Shown piece after piece: positions 1-6,109 of a DNA stretch of 11,432 bases; the first letter of the stretch is position 1; each line of letters opens with the position of its first letter. The position numbers and the translations under genes were made by a program. Location: contig JAEZHY010000063.1 of the NCBI GenBank assembly GCA_023416335.1, positions 1-11,432 of the forward strand, written 5' to 3'. The notes beneath the pieces were generated by a model that was not told where the DNA came from, searched no databases, and saw only the letters and a list, made by a program, of their open reading frames with translations. The DNA comes from Pseudomonadota bacterium. GTDB lineage: Bacteria; Desulfobacterota; Syntrophobacteria; Syntrophobacterales; Syntrophobacteraceae.

Positions 1-207
1 CTCTCCTATATCCTCACCTCACCCAATCTCCAGGCATGAATCCCATTCCTGATTTTAATTCGATCACGCCCAACTACTTTTTCCCTGCCTGAAACAACCG
101 TATGTTATGGCTCGCGCAAGTGAAGCATAGGAGCGGGGAAACGGAGGATGTCCCTTCCGGTATTCCATCTTCGCGTCTTCGCGTGACAACAACTGGGAGT
201 AAGGGAA

Positions 208-603
208 ATGAATCATCGCGAATTGCTTCTCTCAGCGGAAAAGAAGCCGAAGTTCAGTTTTCTGACTCTTCCGGCAGAGCTGCAGGATGAAATCGTGGAC
301 GGGCTCGACTCCGGGACGCTCTCTTTGAAAGAGGCGTCCGAAATGGTCAAAGCATGCGGAATGAGCCTGAGCCATGAGGCGATTGCCTCCTATCACCGGG
401 CGGTTCGCAGGGAGCGCAGGCTTTATGAGTCGAGATGCAACCTGTCGCAGGTCACTGCCGGATTTGTCGGGCAACCGCCGGAAGAGAGCATCAAAGGCCT
501 CCTCGGATGGATCACGGCATCGGCGGCGACCGGACTGGCCGAGGGGACGATCCGGATCGGGGAGATCAATCTGGCGCGCATCCTGGGCTTTTCTCGGGAG
601 TAA
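208..603 (+). CDS. Mu gp27-like (DUF3486-type) small phage protein, probably truncated by a frameshift
   Basis: This 131-residue protein reads like the Mu gp27/DUF3486 family, small proteins encoded just before the large terminase in Mu-like phages. Visible features are an N-terminal LPAELQDEIVDGL segment (residues 21-33), a helix-turn-helix-like stretch (about 35-65, with MSLSHEAIASYHRAVRRE), and a second helical part (about 92-126, with PPEESIKGLLGWITASAATG). GGGAG lies 7 nt before the ATG, supporting this start. The stop at 601-603 comes early for the family as I remember it. The -1 frame continues from there to a stop at 711-713 with SSLSPEETRKLVEEVE, which resembles the usual C-terminal tail. 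A single-base indel near the ctttt run at 586-593 would join them into a protein of about 168 residues. No other intact phage gene lies nearby. Family assignment is from motif memory; a generic small HTH protein remains possible. Confidence 0.55.
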   Translation: MNHRELLLSAEKKPKFSFLTLPAELQDEIVDGLDSGTLSLKEASEMVKACGMSLSHEAIASYHRAVRRERRLYESRCNLSQVTAGFVGQPPEESIKGLLGWITASAATGLAEGTIRIGEINLARILGFSRE

Positions 604-735
604 CCCAGGCCCGGAAGGACGGCGCCGGGGATGAAAAGGTTTCGTCTCTGAGCCCGGAAGAAACCCGAAAGCTTGTCGAAGAGGTCGAAAGGACCCTGGG
701 GGGGCGGCAGTAAACGATTCACGTCCGAAAAAGTT

Positions 736-840
736 CTTTGTCTCCACCGCGTTCGGGACGGTTCCAGTCGAAAAATCCGGGAGAAAGCGCGGCGAATCCG
801 GGCAACATATGTTCAGGCCTTTCGCGATGTGCGCCACCGC
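736..840 (+). pseudogene. Remnant of a Mu gp28-like terminase N-terminus
   Basis: One frame of this stretch reads RDGSSRKIREK followed by ARRIRATYVQAFRDVR. This resembles the start of Mu-like large terminases (gp28), where a segment like SRxKIxEKSRRIGxT precedes the ATPase core. No start codon fits: the frame opens out of the preceding gene, and a PKKFF stretch typical of what should come just before lies in the neighbouring frame (about 729-741). Similarity fades after about 840, well before any Walker motif. The position right after a gp27-like gene matches the Mu gene order 27-28, which supports a decayed prophage piece. The call rests on recollection of the family, so it is tentative. The remaining bases to about 907 carry no recognisable coding signal. 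Confidence 0.35.
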
Positions 841-907
841 GTAAGGATCCCGGCCTTCCCGCCCGGTTTGGCCACGCGGACGAATGGGCGGCCGGGAAAT
901 ACTTGGG

Positions 908-1139
908 GCAGCACAGCCGCAATTAAAATGCAAAAGCAAAACCCTTAACCACGAAATTCACGAAAATTACTAAAGAAAACAATGAGATAATGTCGCAGGA
1001 GGGGTGGAGCAGAGAGACTGTGTCGTTTTGTCGATGAAAACCATCTCAACCCCGGTCGGCAACGACACGGTCTCGGAGCGCAACCCATCGCTTTTTTGAT
1101 GAGCGATACGAGTACGAAACACACGAAAGTCCGTTCAGT
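908..1139 (+). repeat. Left arm of long imperfect inverted repeat
   Basis: This arm matches the reverse complement of 2127-2294 in blocks. The first block is gcagcacagccg at 908-919 (11 of 12 identical). Next is an A-rich block with a 22-nt identical core at 946-967, then aaagaaaacaat, then a GGGTGG-rich part. The last block is 1083-1139, containing gatgagcgatacgagt and acgaaagtcc. The arm is about 64 nt longer than its partner because of an extra segment at about 1019-1082. No coding frame is credible here. Sequences of the type 'aaccacgaaattcacgaaaa' recur between genes in several bacterial genomes as I recall, so this is probably a dispersed element rather than a transposon end. Confidence 0.75.
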
Positions 1140-1365
1140 TCTACTCGGCTTAAAGTGTACCTAAGAGTTTGATATTAAACGAGTTAAGACAGGCAGCATA
1201 AAAAATCTTGTTCAAAAAACAAGAAAACGACCAATAGTAGTACAGCCTGCCGGCCCGCTCGGAGCATCCAACGGTCGAATCTTTTTGCCCCGGGAAAGAT
1301 CTCTGTTTCCCGGTTGTTCTTTGACATAATATGCGGACGAAGTGCGGGAAATCCCTTCTGCGCGT

Positions 1366-1500
1366 CAGGCTTTTTCAACCCGTTTCAGCCTTTGTCAAAC
1401 CGGTGTAAGGCCTGCGTCAAGGTTTATCAGGGCTGCAAATCTCTTCCGTTCAAGGTTATTCAAGCTTTATCAAAGTCTATCAGGGTTCTTCAGGTTAAAA
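1366..1500 (+). repeat. Degenerate 10-bp tandem repeat array
   Basis: About 13 decamer units of rough consensus CAAGGTTTAT run head to tail. Examples are caggcttttt (1366), caacccgttt (1376), cagcctttgt (1386), caaaccggtg (1396), caaggtttat (1418), cagggctgca (1428), caaggttatt (1451), caagctttat (1461), caaagtctat (1471), cagggttctt (1481) and caggttaaaa (1491). Two small phase slips (+2 near 1416, +3 near 1448) interrupt an otherwise strict 10-bp period. A 10-bp unit is not a multiple of three, so this is unlikely to be a coding repeat. The bases between the left arm and the array (1140-1365) show nothing I can name. Confidence 0.7.
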
Positions 1501-1683
1501 AAAATTCTGAATCTTGAATTCCGGTGAGGGTGTCGATGCCTGCGGAAGCGGGAACGCGGTAGGGAAGGAAGTGGAAAAGCCGAATTCAAAATACCGGCCC
1601 GAGCAGACAGGCAGGAAAACGCCGCTTTCCTTTCGGACCGAAGAGTCTTTGAAAGTTGTTTTGACCATTGCGGGTACGATTTT

Positions 1684-1787
1684 GTCATTCCGGTGGAAAC
1701 CGGAATCCAGGCCTTTGGGAGCGGATTAATAGTGAATTCAATCTCTTAAAACCCTGGAGCCCGGCTTAAAAGCACTGCCGGGATGAC
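1684..1787. repeat. GTCATTCCGG-type inverted-repeat element
   Basis: The left end (1684-1711) begins GTCATTCCGG and closes CCGGAATCCAGG. The right end (1753-1787), read on the other strand, begins GTCATCCCGG and closes GCCGGGCTCCAGG. The ends therefore form a terminal inverted repeat around an AT-richer centre, and each end also carries its own small CCGG hairpin. This matches a widespread class of non-coding, MITE-like intergenic elements of the 'GTCATTCCGGC...' type. The left arm of this copy has lost a few bases relative to the right arm. Confidence 0.6.
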
Positions 1788-1899
1788 GGGTCGGGGGGGG
1801 CTCGGTCGCAAAATACCCGCTAAAGAAGCTTCATCTCCATTTGGGCAACAACCCCTCTCGCTTTGAGCCCCCCACAGGAAACGATGGTTTGCGGGTGGT

Positions 1900-2068
1900 C
1901 CAGGCAACAGGCTTTAACGTTGCCTGGGTCCGGAGGACAAGAGGCTTCGCGTAGAATTACCAGTCCCTCTTGCCTGCGGCACGGGGCAACCAAAACCACG
2001 TTGCCCGTGCCACCCACGGTTTGGTTCCGAGCACGAGACGGTGGGCACGGTGAAGCTTGGTGCCCACC
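1900..2068. repeat. Cluster of three strong hairpins
   Basis: Three stems follow one another. CCAGGCAAC (1900-1908) pairs with GTTGCCTGG (1919-1927). GGCAAC (1985-1990) pairs with GTTGCC (2000-2005), and CACG/CGTG extend that stem past a bulged G. GGTGGGCAC (2040-2048) pairs with GTGCCCACC (2060-2068). None has a run of T after it on either strand, so they do not look like intrinsic terminators. Short open frames across the region have no recognisable protein similarity. It may be part of a dispersed non-coding element. Confidence 0.5.
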
Positions 2069-2126
2069 CTACGCCACTCACCGTCTACATTTTTTTCTGC
2101 ATTCCACCATTGTAGGGGAGACGCAT

Positions 2127-2294
2127 ACTGAATGGACTTTCGTGCGTTTCGCACTCGTATCGCTCATTAAAAAGCGATGAGTTCCCGCTCCGCTCCCACC
2201 CATCCTACGGTTTTATCGTATTGTTTTCTTTTGATTTTCGTGAATTTCGTGGTTATGGCGTTTGTTTTTGCATTTTTGGTTTCGGCTCTGCTGC
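2127..2294 (-). repeat. Right arm of long imperfect inverted repeat
   Basis: This is the partner of 908-1139 in opposite orientation. It keeps the small hairpin GTGCG-ttt-CGCAC intact (2142-2154), whereas the left copy has lost pairing there, suggesting that this copy is less decayed. It also carries the ATCGCT/AGCGAT half-sites near 2158-2180 that occur in the left arm. It ends about 40 nt before the putative liv operon terminator. Confidence 0.75.
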
Positions 2295-2336
2295 TCCAGG
2301 TTGTTGTTGTCTTGAAGTTGTGCGGAAGTTGAAACG

Positions 2337-2375
2337 AAAAACCGGCTCCGCGGGCCGAAGCCCGGGAACCGGCTG
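2337..2375 (-). terminator. Intrinsic terminator of the liv operon
   Basis: Read on the minus strand, a GC-rich stem with a TTCG tetraloop (AGCCGG...CCCGGGC-TTCG-GCCCG...CCGGT) runs straight into TTTTT at 2341-2337. The stem has one mismatch and one bulged base. It starts about 44 nt past the livF stop, where the end of the operon transcript is expected. Confidence 0.8.
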
Positions 2376-2418
2376 ATATAAATCATAATCTGATTAGAAC
2401 TATCTGCTTCGGTGCCGT

Positions 2419-3123
2419 CTACCCGCCCAGGTAGGCCTCGCGGACGCGGGAGTTTTTCATCATGTCGTTTCCGGTGCCCTCCAGAACGATCGAGCCTGTT
2501 TCCAGAACATACGCATAGTCTGCGATCTTCAGGGCCGCGAACGCGTTCTGTTCGACCAGCAGGACGGTTTTACCCATCTCGTTGATGGTACGGATGATGT
2601 CGAAGACACCCTTTACGAGCAGCGGTGCGAGCCCCAGCGAGGGTTCGTCGAGCAGGACCAGGTCGGGAGCGCCCATGAGCGCGCGGGCAAGGGCCAGCAT
2701 CTGCTGCTCGCCGCCCGACAGTGTTCCGCCTTTCTGCGTGCTGCGTTCTTCGAGCCTCGGAAAGAGCTTGTAGACCCACCGGATGTCTTTTTCGATATCA
2801 GCCTTATTGTCGCGGCTGTAGGCGCCGAGCCTCAGATTGTCCAGAACCGAGAGGTGCGGAAATATCTTTCGCCCCTCGGGGGACATCATGATGCCGGCCC
2901 TGACGACATCGACGGGCGTCTTTCCGACCATTTCGGCACCGTTGTATTCGATACTTCCTTTTATCCCCTTTATCAGTCCGGAGATTGCCCTCAGAGTGCT
3001 GCTTTTGCCCGCGCCGTTGGCGCCGATCAGGGTAACTATCTTTCCTTGGGGAACTTCGATGGAGATACCCTTCAGGGCATGAATGCCGTCGTAGTAAACG
3101 TGAAGGTCTTTTACATTAAGCAT
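2419..3123 (-). CDS. livF: Branched-chain amino acid ABC transporter ATP-binding protein LivF
   Basis: One of the two cytoplasmic ATPases powering a HAAT-type amino-acid importer. It has 234 residues, a normal LivF length. Walker A GANGAGKS is at 34-41, the MSPEGRKIF stretch at about 80-88 is typical of LivF, signature LSGGEQQ is at 135-141, Walker B has D159-E160, and the D-loop is SLGLAP. The usual H-loop histidine is replaced in VEQN (190-193), as is normal for LivF. The C-terminus VREAYLGG is characteristic. The ATG at 3123 was chosen because LivF proteins usually begin ML-hydrophobic-V. A TTG two codons upstream (3129) sits only 4 nt after GGAG; the ATG sits 10 nt after it. It overlaps the livG stop by 8 nt, so the two are probably translationally coupled. 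It is last in the operon. Confidence 0.95.
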   Translation of the reverse strand: MLNVKDLHVYYDGIHALKGISIEVPQGKIVTLIGANGAGKSSTLRAISGLIKGIKGSIEYNGAEMVGKTPVDVVRAGIMMSPEGRKIFPHLSVLDNLRLGAYSRDNKADIEKDIRWVYKLFPRLEERSTQKGGTLSGGEQQMLALARALMGAPDLVLLDEPSLGLAPLLVKGVFDIIRTINEMGKTVLLVEQNAFAALKIADYAYVLETGSIVLEGTGNDMMKNSRVREAYLGG

Positions 3124-3898
3124 CCGCAACGTACTCCTCTCCCAGGTATGCTTCGATGACCCTGGGGTTTTGCTTTATACTCTCGGGCGGTCCCTCGGCG
3201 ATCGTCTCTCCGTGGTCCAGGACCCACATGTGCTCGCAGACTCCCATGACCACTTTCATATCGTGCTCGATCAGCAGGATGGTCAGTTTGAACTGGTCCC
3301 GGATTCGGCGGATGAAGGTCATCAACTCGTTTGTTTCGTTCGGGTTCATTCCTGCCGCGGGTTCGTCGAGCAGAAGGAAGTTGGGCTCGGTCGCAAGTGC
3401 TCTGGCGATCTCCAGGCGGCGCTGAGCGCCGTAGGGGAGGCTTCTTGCCTTTTCGTCCGCGAATTTCTCGAGTGCCACGACCTTGAGCAGTTCCATCGAC
3501 TTCTCTTCAAGCCGTTTTTCTTCCTTCAGGTTCGAAGGCAGATAGAGCAGGGTCTGCCACCAGCTCGTCTGCTGCCGGACGTGGCAGCCGACCATTACGT
3601 TCTGCAGGACGGTCCCGTTTCCGAAAAGCCTGATATTCTGGAAAGTTCTGGCCATACCGAGGCGGCAGACTTCATAGGGAGGCGTGTGGGTGATTTCCGT
3701 ACCGTTGAAAAAGACCTTCCCCGACGTGGGAACATAGAACCCCGACATCATGTTGAAGCACGTGGTCTTGCCCGCCCCGTTGGGTCCTATCAGCCCTACA
3801 ATGCTTCCCTTTTGTATGGAAGCATTGAAGTTGCTCACAGCCGTCAGGCCTCCGAATTGAATCGTGAGTTCCCGGCCTTCCAGTATCACTTCGCCCAT
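3116..3898 (-). CDS. livG: Branched-chain amino acid ABC transporter ATP-binding protein LivG
   Basis: The second ATPase subunit of the importer, 260 residues, normal for LivG. Walker A GPNGAGKT is at 38-45, Q-loop Q87 is within RTFQNIRLF, the ABC signature has the LivG-type variant LPYGAQRR (154-161), Walker B is LLLDEP with D178-E179, and the H-loop is H212 in IEHDM. The C-terminus NPRVIEAYLG is the family hallmark. The start is ATG with GAGG 9 nt upstream. It overlaps livM by 13 nt and livF by 8 nt, which points to one polycistronic message. LivG is expected to pair with LivF and contact the coupling loops of LivM and LivH. Confidence 0.96.
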   Translation of the reverse strand: MGEVILEGRELTIQFGGLTAVSNFNASIQKGSIVGLIGPNGAGKTTCFNMMSGFYVPTSGKVFFNGTEITHTPPYEVCRLGMARTFQNIRLFGNGTVLQNVMVGCHVRQQTSWWQTLLYLPSNLKEEKRLEEKSMELLKVVALEKFADEKARSLPYGAQRRLEIARALATEPNFLLLDEPAAGMNPNETNELMTFIRRIRDQFKLTILLIEHDMKVVMGVCEHMWVLDHGETIAEGPPESIKQNPRVIEAYLGEEYVADA

Positions 3899-4938
3899 TT
3901 CAGCTTACCTCGCTTTCCGAACAGTCCGAAAAGCCATTCCCACCTGAACTCGCGCATACCCATGAGCCCTTCCCGGCGGAAGAGTATGATGAGCATGAGC
4001 GCCAGGGAGAAGACGACCATTCGCATCCCCGGTATTCCCTGTAATTCGAAACTGCCGATGGAGATCGGGTACTCCACGAACCGCAGCCATTCCATCAGGA
4101 TCGTGATTCCGACGGATCCGAGAACGGATCCCGTAAGGGAACCGAGGCCTCCGGTCACTACGATCATGAGGACGTTGAAAGTCAGTGTGAACAGGAACAT
4201 CTTCGGGTCGATCGTAGTAAGAAGGCTTGCAAGCAGCGCTCCGCCGATTCCCGCAAAAAAGGATCCGATTACGAAAGAGAGGACCTTGTACCGGAAAACG
4301 TTGATGCCCATAGCCTTAGCGGCGGTTTCATCGTCGCGTATGGCCATGAGGGCGTTGCCGAAATTGCTCCGTATGAGGCGGACAATGCAGTAGAGAGTGA
4401 TGGCGAACCATCCGAAGTTCCACCAGAGGTTTGCGTTGTCCGGAATTCCCTTGAATCCGAGAGCGCCGTTGGTAAGGCGTGGAATGTTGTTGGCGAGGAC
4501 CCGGATGATCTCGGCAAAACCCAGGGTGGCGATTCCCAGGTAGTCGTCTCCGAGGCGCAGCAGGGGAATACCGACTATCAGGCCCAGAAGGGCGGCTACC
4601 AGCCCTCCCGCGATTACCGCGACAAAAAACGGTGCATGGACCGATTCCACCCACGGGTAAGCAGGCTGCAAAATGAAGAGCATTTCCTTCTGTGCCGGGG
4701 TCATTATCAGGATGGAGCAAACGTAGGCGCCGATGGCCATGAACCCGGCGTGCCCCAGGCTGAACATGCCGGTGAAGCCGTAGATTAGATTTAGACTCAG
4801 AGCCAGTATGGCATTGATTGCGATAAGGTTGAGAATCTGAATGGAGTACCCGCCCAGGGAATTTTGCGCCCACCAGACAAAGAGGCCCAGAACCGCTACG
4901 CCGGCGAAATTGAGATATACTTTAGTCATGCGGTCCAT
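3886..4938 (-). CDS. livM: Branched-chain amino acid ABC transporter permease LivM
   Basis: Inner-membrane permease subunit of 350 residues with several hydrophobic segments. Family marks are NLIYGFTGMFSLGHAGFMAIGAY near residues 50-72, YLGIATLGFAEIIR near 133-146, NGALGFKGIP near 157-166, and the cytoplasmic coupling loop AIRDDETAAKAMGINVF at about 199-215. The basic tail FRREGLMGMREF follows the last membrane segment. The ATG at 4938 shares one base with the livH stop (TGATG). An in-frame GTG directly before it (4941) lies 7 nt after GGAGG and is an equally good start, giving a 4-nt overlap. The 3' end overlaps livG by 13 nt. It pairs with LivH to form the transmembrane path. Confidence 0.95.
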   Translation of the reverse strand: MDRMTKVYLNFAGVAVLGLFVWWAQNSLGGYSIQILNLIAINAILALSLNLIYGFTGMFSLGHAGFMAIGAYVCSILIMTPAQKEMLFILQPAYPWVESVHAPFFVAVIAGGLVAALLGLIVGIPLLRLGDDYLGIATLGFAEIIRVLANNIPRLTNGALGFKGIPDNANLWWNFGWFAITLYCIVRLIRSNFGNALMAIRDDETAAKAMGINVFRYKVLSFVIGSFFAGIGGALLASLLTTIDPKMFLFTLTFNVLMIVVTGGLGSLTGSVLGSVGITILMEWLRFVEYPISIGSFELQGIPGMRMVVFSLALMLIILFRREGLMGMREFRWEWLFGLFGKRGKLKWAK

Positions 4939-5831
4939 CACACCTTGTCCTCCAGTCTCTCACCCAGCAGGCCGGTTGGTTTGACCAGCAGAATGCCTAT
5001 GAGCAGTATAAACGCCAGGGCGTCGCGATAGCCGGCCAGGTCGGGGAAGAATGCGACGGCCAGGATCTCGATAAGTCCCAGGCCGACACCTCCGATAACC
5101 GCTCCCTGAATGGAACCGATGCCGCCGACGACTGCGGCGATGAAGGCCTTGAAGCCCGGAATGACCCCCATGATCGGCTGCAGCTGCGGATAGCGCAGGG
5201 TCCACATGATGCCGGATGCGGCTGCAAGCGCCGAGCCGATTCCGAACGTGAGGGCGATGATATGATTGACCGGTACGCCCATGGCGTAACTGGTTTCGAT
5301 ATCTTTCGATATTGCCCGCATCCCGAGTCCCGGTTTGGTTTTATATACGATAAAGACCAGACCCATCATGAGCAGGAAGGAAAGCACCGGGACAAACAGG
5401 GTGAGGGGAAGGACGCGAACGTCTCCCACCACGATCACATTTTCAAGCCAGGCAGGCCGGTAGACCTCTCTGGGGATGGCTGAAAATACGACGATGGCGA
5501 AATTCTGCAGGAAGAAGGAAACGCCGATGGCGCTGATGAGTGCTGAAATTCGGGGGGCGTCCCGCAAGGGGCGGTAGGCTATCCTGTCTACGAGTACGCC
5601 TACCAGGGCGATAACTACAACCGCGGCGACCATGGCAACGGGCCAGGGAAGATGGACCAGAACGATGCCCCAGAATACGAAGTAGGCTCCCAGCATGAAA
5701 ATCTCGCTGTGAGCGAAATTAATCAGCCGAAGGATTCCGTAAACCATCGTATATCCGATAGCAATCAGTGCGTAGAGGCTGCCCAGTGTCAGGCCGTTCA
5801 GGAGATGCTGAACGAACATTGCCAGATTCAT
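4938..5831 (-). CDS. livH: Branched-chain amino acid ABC transporter permease LivH
   Basis: Inner-membrane permease of 297 residues, typical for LivH. The conserved N-terminal block NGLTLGSLYALIAIGYTMVYG (from residue 12) leads into NFAHSEIFMLGAY. The coupling loop MRAISKDIETSYAMGVPVN is at about 171-189. The region GFKAFIAAVVGGIGSIQGA (about 226-244) and the end KPTGLLGE are also family hallmarks. The start is ATG with GAGAGGAA about 8 nt upstream. It is separated from livK by 278 nt, unlike the overlapping genes after it, so its expression relative to livK is probably set in that gap. Confidence 0.95.
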   Translation of the reverse strand: MNLAMFVQHLLNGLTLGSLYALIAIGYTMVYGILRLINFAHSEIFMLGAYFVFWGIVLVHLPWPVAMVAAVVVIALVGVLVDRIAYRPLRDAPRISALISAIGVSFFLQNFAIVVFSAIPREVYRPAWLENVIVVGDVRVLPLTLFVPVLSFLLMMGLVFIVYKTKPGLGMRAISKDIETSYAMGVPVNHIIALTFGIGSALAAASGIMWTLRYPQLQPIMGVIPGFKAFIAAVVGGIGSIQGAVIGGVGLGLIEILAVAFFPDLAGYRDALAFILLIGILLVKPTGLLGERLEDKV

Positions 5832-6018
5832 TTAAGAGTTCCTCTCTGACGGTCGTCCGATTGGGGAGGGAAAGTACCCCCTGGTGCTGAAGTGAACGGT
5901 TTTTATGAGTAGTTTTGAGATGTTCGAAATGTCCGGCGAAAGCGCTTTCGGCCGTTCGCCGTATCGATTTTCCATAAAGAATGTTAAACCGCGACTACTT
6001 CCATGACTCTCGTTAAGG

Positions 6019-6056
6019 GCCGGAGGTAATGCCGCGTGTGCGAAACTACCTCCGGC
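6019..6056 (-). promoter_or_regulatory. Stem-loop after livK (attenuating or mRNA-stabilising)
   Basis: A perfect 10-bp stem GCCGGAGGTA (6019-6028) / TACCTCCGGC (6047-6056) with an 18-nt loop starts about 53 nt past the livK stop. On the minus strand it is followed by ccttaacg, not a run of T, so it is at best a leaky terminator. Such structures after a binding-protein gene often protect the upstream message, giving more binding protein than permease. That role is inferred. Confidence 0.55.
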
Positions 6057-6109
6057 TTATCAAACGAAATCGTCCAAAATCAGCTTATTCGGACGGCTGC
6101 CGGCGCTTT

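Noticed and set aside
169..184. Tandem CTTCGCGT-CTTCGCGT before the gp27-like gene
   Set aside because: Only two 8-bp units; too short to call more than a chance or dispersed repeat fragment.
1319..1335. TTGACA followed by TAATAT as a promoter
   Set aside because: The two hexamers touch with no spacer, so they cannot act as a -35/-10 pair, and no gene follows.
1366..1500. CRISPR array
   Set aside because: The repeating unit is only 10 bp with no unique spacers, and no cas gene is nearby.
1820..2180. Several short open frames on both strands in the hairpin region
   Set aside because: They lie across hairpins and dispersed repeats, overlap each other, and have no ribosome binding sites or familiar motifs.
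3170..4393. 407-codon open frame on the + strand opposite livG and livM
   Set aside because: It crosses two well-defined genes on the other strand, and its translation is arginine- and serine-rich without motifs.
5832..5975. 47-codon frame directly before livH with several Leu/Ile/Val codons, including rare CTA and ATA, resembling a leader peptide
   Set aside because: No ribosome binding site, no run of consecutive branched-chain codons and no terminator/antiterminator pair before livH.
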